In this document: piece by piece, positions 44,712 through 52,339 of the stretch | Layout: each line of letters begins with the position of its first letter | How positions within the stretch are numbered: the stretch's first letter is position 1 | Assembly (NCBI GenBank): GCA_943330855.2 | Contig: CALQJI020000005.1 | Span: 54,429-118,428 of the forward strand | Length of the DNA: 64,000 nt | Source: Klebsiella pneumoniae | GTDB taxonomy: Bacteria; Verrucomicrobiota; Verrucomicrobiia; Limisphaerales; SXTU01 | Reading direction: 5' to 3' | Made by a program: the position numbers and the translations under genes | The notes under the pieces: model-generated | Databases searched by the model: none | What the model was told of the DNA's origin: nothing | The model's input: only the letters and a program-made list of their open reading frames with translations

Positions 44712-45568
44712 GGTTGGCGGGCGCTCGCCACGAAGTTGGTTTCCGGCGGCTTGGGCTGGCCGGCGGGGAGGAAGATAACGCGGCGGAAGACTTCGCTCGG
44801 ATATTGGTCGGGAGTTGCGTCGGGTGGCAGTGGTTCGAAGCCGAGCTTTACTTCGACGCCGGGCGGCGGGGCGATGCCGCTCCAGCTATCGAGCCAAGCC
44901 GCGCCGTCCCAGAAACGGAAGCTCAGGTAACGCACTGCCTCGGTGAGCGGGTCGGTGGCAGTCGGGGCTGGGGCCGAAGCGGGGGCTGCTGGCTCGCTGG
45001 TGACGGGAGGGCTTGTCTCGCTGTTCGGGTCGGTCGGGGTGGTGGCGAGCGCGGGCGCAAGCGCCGAGGTGATGAAGTCCACCGCCGGTTCCTCGGTGCG
45101 AACGAGGCCGCTGACCGAGAGGTTCGTGGCATCGCCCGAGTAGGTGGCGCGATACGCGACGCGCCGGAGGTCGGTTTGCATTCCACCCGACGCGAGCGGC
45201 AGCGCGGTGGTGGCGAAGCGCAAGGAGTTGGAATCGCCGGTGAAGCCGACGCGGTCGTGCGCAGGCGCGACGCGGAGGTCGGCAGCGAGACGGTCCATGA
45301 CTTGGCGCACGGCGGAGAGGCGCTCGGCCTCATCCATGAGCTGGCCGCGCAGCGAGGTGGACTGCTGGTAGAAGGTCATGGCCACGAGCAGGAGGCCGAT
45401 GGCGATGGTGATGGCGAGGACGACTTCGAGGAGGGTGAAGCCGGGGGAATGGGGAATCGGACTACGCCGCATGGCCTGGTCGCACCGGCGGGCGCTTGGA
45501 GCGCGGCCGCCTGCGTCCGCAGTGGCCGCGGACGTCCGTGCTCTAGTGAGTTGGCGTAGCAGGCGCAT
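44708..45568 (-). CDS. gspJ: GspJ-type minor pseudopilin
   Basis: Prepilin with cleavage motif SPG/FTLLEVVLAITIAIGLLL, including the Glu at +5 needed for assembly. The long periplasmic domain (AERLSAVRQVMDRLAADLRV, LRFATTALPLASGGMQ, AVRYLSFRFWDGAAWLDSWS, EVFRRVIFLPAG) matches GspJ. An internal Pro/Ala/Thr-rich loop (about 175-205) is an extension. ATG 45568 lies 3 bp after gspI but gives a 43-residue leader passing through a GC hairpin repeat (45498-45545). ATG 45472 would give a normal 11-residue leader (MRRSPIPHSPG) and is the more natural start. It is part of the tip complex with GspI and GspK. Confidence 0.82.
   Translation of the reverse strand: MRLLRQLTRARTSAATADAGGRAPSARRCDQAMRRSPIPHSPGFTLLEVVLAITIAIGLLLVAMTFYQQSTSLRGQLMDEAERLSAVRQVMDRLAADLRVAPAHDRVGFTGDSNSLRFATTALPLASGGMQTDLRRVAYRATYSGDATNLSVSGLVRTEEPAVDFITSALAPALATTPTDPNSETSPPVTSEPAAPASAPAPTATDPLTEAVRYLSFRFWDGAAWLDSWSGIAPPPGVEVKLGFEPLPPDATPDQYPSEVFRRVIFLPAGQPKPPETNFVASARQP
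45498..45545. repeat. GC-rich hairpin element in the gspI-gspJ junction
   Basis: GGAGCGCGGCCGCCTGCGTC then CGCAGTGGCCGCGGACGTCC, with the ends GAGCGCGG and CCGTGCTC inverted. It is related to the GCGGACGCCTACGTCCGC elements at 26823 and 47405. It lies either in an overlong GspJ leader or between the two genes. Confidence 0.6.
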
Positions 45569-45571
45569 GGG

Positions 45572-46111
45572 TCAGAACGCGGCGGGCAGGGCGCTGCGGT
45601 TGGGGTCCACGCGGACGACTTGGCTGAGGCGGCGGACCAGTTGGGCTTCCTGGTGGCGGATGATGACCTCGACGCGCAACAGGCCGCTGGCCGCGCCGGT
45701 TTCCGTTTCGGTCGGGGACACGATGAGTTCGGCGGTCCACTTGTCGAAGGGCGCGAGGAAGGGTTGTTCGCCACCGGCAGCCGTGGAGCGGATGCCGAGC
45801 TGGATTTCCGCGAGCACAGTGGCCGCGAGGTTGCCTGCGTGAGTGTTGAGGCGCTGGCGTTCGAGACTGTCAGCGGAGGCGTTCATGCCGCTGGTGACAA
45901 TGGCCGCGGCGGTGACGAAGAGCGCGAGGGCGAGGATGACTTCGAGGAGGATGGAGCCCGCGGTGGCTGGCGTGCTCGCCTGCCGTGGAGGGTGGCATCC
46001 TCCCACCCGGACTTCGGCTGCGGAGATTCGGAGGTGGTAAGTCAGGGAGGGGGGCTTCCCGGCGGGCGAGGACGCCTGCCGCCACGGGTTGAAAGCGGAA
46101 CAAAACCTCAC
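45572..46111 (-). CDS. gspI: GspI-type minor pseudopilin
   Basis: 179 residues from the GTG at 46111, which overlaps the gspH stop (GTGA). The prepilin motif is ATAG/SILLEVILALALFVTAAA; Ser replaces the usual Phe/Met at +1, but Glu +5 is kept. The short C-terminal domain (DSLERQRLNTHAGNLAATVL, LLRVEVIIRHQEAQLVRRLS) fits GspI. The leader of about 50 residues is far too long for a prepilin. Most of it is coded by an imperfect palindromic element (45963-46085). A GTG at 46006 would give a leader of 16-17 residues. Either the element moved the start away or translation begins inside it. Confidence 0.78.
   Translation of the reverse strand: MRFCSAFNPWRQASSPAGKPPSLTYHLRISAAEVRVGGCHPPRQASTPATAGSILLEVILALALFVTAAAIVTSGMNASADSLERQRLNTHAGNLAATVLAEIQLGIRSTAAGGEQPFLAPFDKWTAELIVSPTETETGAASGLLRVEVIIRHQEAQLVRRLSQVVRVDPNRSALPAAF
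45963..46085. repeat. imperfect palindromic element in the gspI leader
   Basis: The outer arms GTGGCTGGCGTGCTCGCCTG (45963-) and GGCGAGGACGCCTGCCGCCA (to about 46085) are imperfect inverted repeats. An inner hairpin GAGGGTGGCATCCTCCCACC is also present. It is open in the gspI frame (RQASSPAGKPPSLTYHLRIS). Confidence 0.65.
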
Positions 46112-46809
46112 TTCACACCCTCCGCAGCGGCCTCCGTGGCCGGGGCGGGAGGCTCGGGTTCAGTGGGGTCGGCGACGGCTTGGCGTCGGATGGTGCCCGT
46201 CAGTCCCGCCAAGCGGACCGTGACGCGCCGGACATCCGTCTCGTCGCGCGAGGTCAGCACGATTTCCACGGAGTCCCCTGTCCCGTCGGGATAGAAGTTC
46301 ACGACCGAGAAGGGACTGCGCGAGGTTTCCACGGCGGACGTTTCCGATGCCTCGGCCTCGGGCGTGGCAGCCTCCGCAGTTGCCTCCGCGCTTTGGCCGC
46401 CGGGTTGGACCTGTTGGATACTAACCAGCTCGCTGATGCTCTGCACGTAGCTCACCGCCTCCGGTAAATCCAAGAACACGCCGGGGGCACCGACGGGGTC
46501 CGCCTCCCACATCACGCGCACCGTGGTGCCGGGCGCTTCCGCCACGAGCGTCTCGGCGTTGTCGCCGCTCTCGGCCTCAGGGAAGAGGATACGCACCTGC
46601 TTGCCGGTGCTCTCGGCGTGCGCGCGGGCGAAGCGGAACAACGACTCCATCTGCATCGCGCCTTCGTCGAGCCGCGCGCCGTTGGCCGCCGTGGAGAAGT
46701 TGTAAACCACGGCGCCCAGCAACAGCAGCACCAGCACGACGGTCAGCAACTGCTCGATGAGCGTAAAGCCGCGCGTGCGCAGGGGAGGTTGTTGCGGGAG
46801 GAGGGTCAT
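46108..46809 (-). CDS. gspH: GspH-like minor pseudopilin
   Basis: 233 residues with a short leader and prepilin motif RTRG/FTLIEQLLTVVLVLLLLG (Phe +1, Glu +5). The pilin helix is followed by EGAMQMESLFRFARAHAEST and a beta domain typical of GspH/FimT (VRILFPEAESGD, FSVVNFYPDGTGDSVEIVLT, RVTVRLAGLTGTIRRQ). A Glu/Ala/Thr-rich loop (about 140-165) and an Ala/Pro/Glu tail are extensions. It starts 5 bp after gspG and its stop overlaps the next GTG. It would join the minor pseudopilin complex between the tip and GspG. Confidence 0.8.
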   Translation of the reverse strand: MTLLPQQPPLRTRGFTLIEQLLTVVLVLLLLGAVVYNFSTAANGARLDEGAMQMESLFRFARAHAESTGKQVRILFPEAESGDNAETLVAEAPGTTVRVMWEADPVGAPGVFLDLPEAVSYVQSISELVSIQQVQPGGQSAEATAEAATPEAEASETSAVETSRSPFSVVNFYPDGTGDSVEIVLTSRDETDVRRVTVRLAGLTGTIRRQAVADPTEPEPPAPATEAAAEGVK

Positions 46810-46814
46810 GGAAA

Positions 46815-47327
46815 TCAGCGACCGGTGTTGTCGCCGCTGGCGACTTCCGCACCGTGCTTGATGTCGTCGTCGGTGTCGGGCTGGCCGTCGGGGCCGACGG
46901 AGAAGAGTTTGTAGGGCAGCGCGGACTTGTCATCGCCATCGCCCCCGGCGGCGATGAGTTCGTAGCGGAGCTTGAAGCCCCACGGGTCATCGAGCGAGGT
47001 GCCGGGCTTGATGTAAGGCCCCTGCCACTTCTCGCCCATGCGCTCGTTCTCGAAGGTCGGCTTCTTGGACAGCGCATCGAGGCCGCCTTCCTGCTCGTTG
47101 GGGTAATGCCCGAGGTTGAGCCGGTAGGTGTCCAGCGCCGTGGCGACCTGCGCGAGCATGAGCTTGGTGGTGTTCTTCTCCGCTCCCTTTTGCTGGGGGA
47201 GGACGAAGACCACCATCGCCGCCGCGAGCATCAGGATGACGACGATGACGAGAAGAATCTCAATGAGGGTGAATCCCGCCGCGTGACGCGGCAGCCGTTT
47301 CGAGTGCTGTGTGTGTGAGAACTTCAT
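46815..47327 (-). CDS. gspG: GspG major pseudopilin
   Basis: 170 residues. The prepilin motif is HAAG/FTLIEILLVIVVILMLAA. The conserved GspG body is seen: KLMLAQVATALDTYRLNLGH, YPNEQEGGLDAL, KWQGPYIKPGTSLDDPWGF and the calcium-site loop GPDGQPDTDDDIK. These are hallmarks of the T2SS major pseudopilin, which polymerises into the pseudopilus, and they separate the system from type IV pili. The start ATG 47327 gives an 18-residue leader. A 466-bp repeat-filled gap lies between it and gspF upstream, so a separate promoter is possible. Confidence 0.93.
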   Translation of the reverse strand: MKFSHTQHSKRLPRHAAGFTLIEILLVIVVILMLAAAMVVFVLPQQKGAEKNTTKLMLAQVATALDTYRLNLGHYPNEQEGGLDALSKKPTFENERMGEKWQGPYIKPGTSLDDPWGFKLRYELIAAGGDGDDKSALPYKLFSVGPDGQPDTDDDIKHGAEVASGDNTGR

Positions 47328-47793
47328 GAATTGCCTAAGTGCGACGGGAGGTGGTAGGCAAGATTCAAGAGAATTTCGGTTTAGCAGAATAAAAATTCAT
47401 AGGAGCGCGGACGCCTACGTCCGCAGCCGGTTTGGTGGGTAGGGAACGAAGCTCCGGTTGTCAGAAACATATGGGCAGAAAGCGGTTGAGAACATTCGCT
47501 CGGAATCCTCCCGGGCTGAACTTGGGCCGAAATCTGTGCGCTGAAGGCACCCCGCACACCAGCCCGGTGCAACGCCCCGGGACACGCCAAGAAACGGAGC
47601 AATCCCTGAACGGGCGGAGCAAGAATGTTCGGCCCTTTCAGGGCGGCGGTGACTCTCGGTCGCTTACCTAGGGCGATGCCCTGGGCTGGTATGCGGCAGG
47701 CCTTCAGCCTACGAGTGCGGAGCCGGAGGCAATCTCGTTGGACCGGACGTGGGCGTCCGCACTCCAAAGCCACTGACCGCTGACCGCCCTCCC
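47328..47793. repeat. 466-bp repeat-filled gap between gspF and gspG
   Basis: No gene is seen. From left to right it holds GCGGACGCCTACGTCCGC (47405-47422), a composite repeat (about 47505-47715) with CCCTTTCAGGGCGG and the palindromic CCTAGGGCGATGCCCTGGGC, a degenerate AGGCCTTCAGCCTACG, and another GGACGTGGGCGTCCGC hairpin (47744-47760). The block appears to have inserted between two T2SS genes. Confidence 0.7.
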
Positions 47794-48996
47794 CTACTTC
47801 GACCCCAGCGAGCTGGCCATTGTGAAGATGGGCAGCAGCAAGCCCAACGCGAGGAAGCCTATGCCCGCCGCGACCACGCACAGGATGAGCGGTTCGATGA
47901 GCCGCACGGACTGGTCCACCGAGCGGTTCGTCCGGCGCTCGACCGTGTCGGAGATTTGCACGAGCACCTTGTCCAACTTGTTGGATTCCTCCGCCACGGC
48001 AATCATCGCCAGGATTTGGTCCGGGAAGAAGTCGCCCTTCGCCAGCGGCTCGGACAAGCGCTTTCCGTCGCGCACCGACTCGGTGGCCTCGGCGATGCGC
48101 TCGGCGAGGATGGTCGAGCCGGTGGCGTTCTGGGAAATCTTCAGCGCGGTGAGCAGCGGCACGCCGTTGGCCAGCATCGTGCCGAGGATGCGGCAGAAGC
48201 GCGTGATGGCCAGCAGCCGCAGCGCGTTGCCGACCACGGGGATTTTCAACTGCCAGCCCTCCACCTTCCGCCGCGCGGCCTCGGTCTGGAGATTCATCCA
48301 GAGGAAGAAACCCGCGCCCGTGCCACCGAGTATCAGCAGCCACCAATACCCGCGCACCAGCGTGCTGGCGGCGAAGAGGATTTCCGTCGGCAGCGGCTTC
48401 TTGGCGTTGGCCAGCAGCGGCTCGAAACGCGGGACGAAGAACACCAGCGCGCCCACCATCACGAGCGACCCGAGCGCCGTGAGCAACGCCGGGTAGATCA
48501 GCGCGCCCATCACCTTGCTGCGCAGCTCCTCGTAGCGTTCGAGGAAGCCGGCGAGGTTCCGCAACACGTCTTCCAGAAACGCCGCTCGCTCGCCGGCCTG
48601 AATCATCGCGATGTGCAGCGTGGGGAAAACTTCCGGGTAAGGCCGCAACGCGTCGGTGAGCGTTTTGCCCTCGGAGACGGACGCGCGGATTTCCTTCATC
48701 AGGTCGCGCAGGCCGACCGCAGGCGTCGAGCGGATGAGCGAGTCTAACGCGCGGAGCAACGGAACGCCGGAGCCGAGCAAGTCCGCGAGCTGGCCGTAGA
48801 GCATGCCGAGGTCGCGCGACTTCACCTTTCGCTTCGCGGGCTTGCCACCATCCGCCGACGCGCCGCCCGACACGGTGACGGGGAATAGCCGCTTCTCCTC
48901 CAAAGCCCGCATCGCCGCCGCCTCGCTCTCGGCTTCGAGCGTCCCGGTGACGCGTGCGCCAGCCTCGGTCATCGCGGTGTAGGTGAACTGGGTCAT
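47794..48996 (-). CDS. gspF: GspF inner-membrane platform protein
   Basis: 400 residues, normal length. It has an N-terminal beta stretch (FTYTAMTEAGARVTGTLEAE) and two copies of the T2SSF helical domain (LGMLYGQLADLLGSGVPLLR and CRILGTMLANGVPLLTALKI, the latter with EESNKLDKVLVQI). Membrane helices are ALLTALGSLVMVGALVFFVP, YWWLLILGGTGAGFFLW and IEPLILCVVAAGIGFLALGL. It is the membrane platform on which GspE acts to build the pseudopilus. It lies downstream of gspE, with palindromic element copy 3 filling the gap, and upstream of the repeat-filled gap before gspG. Confidence 0.94.
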   Translation of the reverse strand: MTQFTYTAMTEAGARVTGTLEAESEAAAMRALEEKRLFPVTVSGGASADGGKPAKRKVKSRDLGMLYGQLADLLGSGVPLLRALDSLIRSTPAVGLRDLMKEIRASVSEGKTLTDALRPYPEVFPTLHIAMIQAGERAAFLEDVLRNLAGFLERYEELRSKVMGALIYPALLTALGSLVMVGALVFFVPRFEPLLANAKKPLPTEILFAASTLVRGYWWLLILGGTGAGFFLWMNLQTEAARRKVEGWQLKIPVVGNALRLLAITRFCRILGTMLANGVPLLTALKISQNATGSTILAERIAEATESVRDGKRLSEPLAKGDFFPDQILAMIAVAEESNKLDKVLVQISDTVERRTNRSVDQSVRLIEPLILCVVAAGIGFLALGLLLPIFTMASSLGSK

Positions 48997-48999
48997 GCG

Positions 49000-49142
49000 T
49001 TTTTAGCTACAGATGGAACACCGATTAAACACGGATGGGGAAAAACGGAGTGCGGGCTGAACCCATCGAAATGAGCCAAGCCCGTGTGGGTTCAAGTGGC
49101 TCTTCTCCGTGTTCAATCCGTGTTTCATCCGTGGCTAAAAAT
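49000..49142. repeat. palindromic MITE-like element, copy 3, between gspE and gspF
   Basis: The left end reads TTTTTAGCTACAGATGGAAC and the right end TTTCATCCGTGGCTAAAAAT; inner parts CACGGATGGGG and CAATCCGTGT are also inverted. It fills the complete gap between the gspE stop and the gspF start (about 145 bp). Confidence 0.8.
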
Positions 49143-50806
49143 TAAGCAGCCGTGCACAGCACCACTTCATCCGGCGTGGTGGCGCCGCTGCGGACCTTGT
49201 CCCAGCCGTCCTCGCGCAGCAGCCGCAGCCCGCCTTGCTTGGCGACGTTGACGATCTGATAGGAAGGGGCGCGCTCGATGATCTTCTCCGCGATGGCATC
49301 GCTCATTTCCATGAGTTCGTAGAGGCCGCTGCGGCCCCGGTAGCCGGTGTTGCGACAGTTCGGGCAACCCGCGCCGCGCCAGAGTTTGGCATCGGGAGCG
49401 AGCACGAGATCGCGCGGCAGGTGCGCGCGGTCTGGCTCGTAGTCGGCCTTGCACTTCGAGCAGATGCGGCGCACGAGGCGCTGGGCCATCGAGCCGATCA
49501 GCGTGCTGCTGATGAGGAACGGCTCAACGCCCATGTCAATGAGCCGCATCGGCGCGGACGCGGCGTCGTTCGTGTGCAAGGTCGAGAGCACGAGATGGCC
49601 GGTGAGCGCGGCTTGGATGGCCGCGCTGCCGGTTTCGAGATCGCGGATTTCACCAATCATCACCACGTCCGGATCGTGACGGAGGATGGCGCGCAGCCCC
49701 TTCTCGAAGGTCATGCCCACCCCTGCGTTAACCGGAATCTGGTTCACCCCGGTCAGGTTGTATTCCACCGGGTCCTCGACTGTGAGCACCTTCAGCCCGG
49801 GGCCGACAATGGCATTCAGCGCCGCGTAGAGCGTCGTTGTCTTACCCGCGCCGGTCGGCCCGGTGACGAGGAAGATGCCGTGGGGCCGGTCAATGATGCC
49901 CTTGAAGATCCCGAACGACCGCTCATCCATCCCGAGCTGCGGCAGCGTGAAAAGCACGTTCGCCTTGTCGAGAAGACGCATGACGACGCCCTCGCCGAAG
50001 AGCATCGGGATCACGCTCACGCGCACGTCAATCTGCCGCCCGCCGACGTTGAACTTGATGCGCCCGTCCTGCGGGATGCGGCGCTCGGCGATGTTGAGGT
50101 TCGCGAGAATCTTGATGCGGCTGATGATGGCCGCGGAGAAGCGGTGCATCTGCGGCGGCACCGGCGCTTCCTGCAACACGCCGTCAATGCGGTAGCGGAT
50201 GGCCATGTGGTGCTCGTAAGGCTCCACGTGAATATCGCTCGCCCGTTCGTTGACGGCTTCGAGGATGATCTCGTTGACGAGCTTGATGACGCTGGCCTCC
50301 TGCGCGGCTTCGAGCAGATCCTCGCTGCCGGTTTCGAGCGCCGCGGGCGCGTCGTCCTCGCCGACCATCTCGTCCAGCGTGTCGCCGCCGAGGCCGTAGT
50401 GAGCCTTGATGACCTTCTCGATCTCGTCGCGCGTGGCGAGCACAGGCTGGATGTTCAGCCCTGTGAGCAACCGCAAGTCATCAAACGCGTAGAGGTCAAA
50501 CGGGTCGCTCGTCGCCACCTGCAAAATACCATCCACGCGGCCCACGGGCACGAGCCGCTGCCGGTAAACCACGCGCGCGGGCAACGACCGCAGCAGCTCC
50601 CCATCGAACGCGCGGTCCTCCAGCTTGACGACCGGCAGATGAAGCTGCTCGCCGAAAACCTCCAGCAACTTCTGCTCCGTCAGCCAGCCCTGCTGCACCA
50701 CGGCGCGGTCTAGGCGCAAGCCCTCGGCTTGCTGAAGTCGCTGCGCATCCGCGAGTTGCTCGGCGGTGAGCAACCCCTTCTGCGTGAGAATGTCCGCGAT
50801 GGTCAT
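49142..50806 (-). CDS. gspE: GspE secretion ATPase
   Basis: 554-residue AAA+ motor of the T2SS. An N-terminal GspE_N/MshEN domain (about 1-150: LTEQKLLEVFGEQLHLPVV) precedes the catalytic core with ASDIHVEPYEHHMAIRYRID, Walker A GPTGAGKTTTLYAAL, the Asp box TVEDPVEY, Walker B DVVMIGEIRDLET and the His box STLHTNDAASA. The four-cysteine zinc module is CSKC...CPNC, typical of GspE rather than of all PilB. All catalytic residues are present. The ATG at 50806 is a good start. It is the first gene of the secretion operon; the region before it is filled by a dispersed repeat, so the promoter probably lies in 50807-50930. Confidence 0.95.
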   Translation of the reverse strand: MTIADILTQKGLLTAEQLADAQRLQQAEGLRLDRAVVQQGWLTEQKLLEVFGEQLHLPVVKLEDRAFDGELLRSLPARVVYRQRLVPVGRVDGILQVATSDPFDLYAFDDLRLLTGLNIQPVLATRDEIEKVIKAHYGLGGDTLDEMVGEDDAPAALETGSEDLLEAAQEASVIKLVNEIILEAVNERASDIHVEPYEHHMAIRYRIDGVLQEAPVPPQMHRFSAAIISRIKILANLNIAERRIPQDGRIKFNVGGRQIDVRVSVIPMLFGEGVVMRLLDKANVLFTLPQLGMDERSFGIFKGIIDRPHGIFLVTGPTGAGKTTTLYAALNAIVGPGLKVLTVEDPVEYNLTGVNQIPVNAGVGMTFEKGLRAILRHDPDVVMIGEIRDLETGSAAIQAALTGHLVLSTLHTNDAASAPMRLIDMGVEPFLISSTLIGSMAQRLVRRICSKCKADYEPDRAHLPRDLVLAPDAKLWRGAGCPNCRNTGYRGRSGLYELMEMSDAIAEKIIERAPSYQIVNVAKQGGLRLLREDGWDKVRSGATTPDEVVLCTAA

Positions 50807-51142
50807 GGGCGAGGTTGGATTCTGCCCCGGCGATTGTCTTCAACGAATTACGTGGGGTTCCTCTCGAACGCTGCCGATACCAATTCCGAATGACATTCGA
50901 TGGAATGGCTTGGGGACCGCGACGTGCGCTGGCTCCCTCTCCCTTCCTCGGAGGAGGGGTGAGGGGTTGGGTGCGTCGGCGTGGGTGGCCCCACCACTCA
51001 TCCGGCCTGCGGCCACCTTCTCCCCCTCATCCGAGGAAGGGAGAAGGCGCGCGCCGTGGCGTCTGGTTAGCATTCCACCAAGTTCCATCGAGAATTTGGA
51101 TGATAGCCAATGTGCCGCGCGGCTTGAGCTATTCGCTCCGCC
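50807..51142. repeat. gap with CCCTCTCCC-type dispersed repeat, copy 3
   Basis: 336 bp between gspE and the downstream end of the next minus-strand operon. The repeat occupies about 50930-51080 with CCCTCTCCCTTCCTCGGAGG, CATCCGGCCTGCGGCCACC and GGAAGGGAGAAGGCGCGCGC, matching copy 2 closely. Nothing else was recognised. The promoter of the secretion operon probably lies between 50807 and 50930. Confidence 0.65.
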
Positions 51143-52339
51143 TCAATTTTTCCGCAGCCAAAAACCCACGGCGAGCAGTCCGGCAAGTGTGAAGCCAGCC
51201 ATCAACAGGAGTTGGCCGCGTGTGGCCGGGAGTCCGTTGGAGACAAGGGAAGCAGGTTCCGTCGTGCCCGTGATGGTCACTACTTCCGGGGCTGCTTCGG
51301 CTAAAGTGGGGCGCGTCGGCAGTCCTCGTCCCGGACTGGATTGCGCATTCACCAGCCGGTCCCAATCAGCCGCAAGGAGCAGGTCCACGCCGGGGTTCAG
51401 CTCCTTGACCTGGCAGGAGCATTTCCCAATCAGGAAGCTGGCCGCCTCGTCGAGCGTCTCGTGGTTGATGCCCTTGCCGGCCAGCGCATACAGGGCGCGG
51501 CCACGGCCGAAGACTGGAAAAAGCATCGGCTCACGGATCGCGCCCAAGTCCGCCTCGGAACCCAGCAGCATCTTAACAAAGGTCTCCTCCGCCGGGTCGG
51601 TGCGGGACACGCGCAAGAGCGAGAACGCCAGCTTCAATCCGCCCTCCGGCACCGTCACGAGTCCGGCGGCGATGTCCTGCGCTTCGATGGCCGGAAGCTT
51701 GAGCACGGTGGCGAGGTAATTGAGCCGTGTCTCAACGAGCTTCGTGGTGTCGTCGTTGCGCTGGCGGTCGCCGAACTCCAGCAGCACCCAGACCGCGCTG
51801 TCGCCTTGGCCGAGGCGGCGCGCGATTTCCTTGCGGGCCGGCGAGTCGAAAACTTGCTTCAAGGTCGCCTCGGCCAGCGGTCCAGAAACGATGCTGCCCG
51901 CCAGTCGCGACGCCTGCGGGTAGCGCACGACCAACCACGGCAACGTCTGCGTGCCCGACTGCTGCCAGAGTTCGAGCAGCGCGGGTGCGGTGGTTTCTGC
52001 GAGGTCCACCGTCTGAAGCGAGATGTTCGCGTGGAGCCGTCCGGCGAGCCCGTCGCGGGTCAAATCGCGGGCGAGAGCTTCCTGCGCGGCGGAGAGCGGG
52101 CCGCGATGGAAGACCGTCGCCTGATAAGTGTCCGGCGCCCATTTCTCCAGCGCGTAGCGGAAGACCGGGACCGAGCAGGCCCAAAGCGAAACGGCGGAGA
52201 GCCCCACTGCCAGCACGGTGAGACGCAACAACCAGCGGCAGGGCGCGACTGTCCCCGCCGCGCCGACGAAGTGTCCCCACGCCCAACCGAAGCGTTGGGA
52301 CAGACGCGCCCTGCCAAGCGATTGAGATTCCGTGTTCAT
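51143..52339 (-). CDS. conserved membrane-anchored protein, CSVPVFRYALE type
   Basis: 398 residues, no enzymatic family recognised. A membrane helix near the N-terminus (LLRLTVLAVGLSAVSLWA) runs into CSVPVFRYALEKWAPDTYQA and VFHRGPLSAAQEALARDL. This stretch recalls an uncharacterised protein type common in Planctomycetes-Verrucomicrobia (recognised from memory). The Cys could be a lipobox, but the flanks are not ideal. A long extracytoplasmic part has thioredoxin-like phrasing (TLPWLVVRYPQA, SAVWVLLEFGDRQRNDDTTK). A C-terminal helix (LLLMAGFTLAGLLAVGFWLR) follows. The first about 30 residues are coded by a palindromic element (52237-52315). Its ATG overlaps the stop of the 1,302-residue propeller gene (ATGA), so it is coupled to it. 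Confidence 0.7.
   Translation of the reverse strand: MNTESQSLGRARLSQRFGWAWGHFVGAAGTVAPCRWLLRLTVLAVGLSAVSLWACSVPVFRYALEKWAPDTYQATVFHRGPLSAAQEALARDLTRDGLAGRLHANISLQTVDLAETTAPALLELWQQSGTQTLPWLVVRYPQASRLAGSIVSGPLAEATLKQVFDSPARKEIARRLGQGDSAVWVLLEFGDRQRNDDTTKLVETRLNYLATVLKLPAIEAQDIAAGLVTVPEGGLKLAFSLLRVSRTDPAEETFVKMLLGSEADLGAIREPMLFPVFGRGRALYALAGKGINHETLDEAASFLIGKCSCQVKELNPGVDLLLAADWDRLVNAQSSPGRGLPTRPTLAEAAPEVVTITGTTEPASLVSNGLPATRGQLLLMAGFTLAGLLAVGFWLRKN
52237..52315. repeat. 79-bp palindromic element in the 5' end of the membrane-protein gene
   Basis: Arms GGCAGGGCGCGACTGTCCC (52237-52255) and GGGACAGACGCGCCCTGCC (52297-52315) are reverse complements with one mismatch. The element is open in the coding frame (peptide GRARLSQRFGWAWGHFVGAA). 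Confidence 0.88.
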
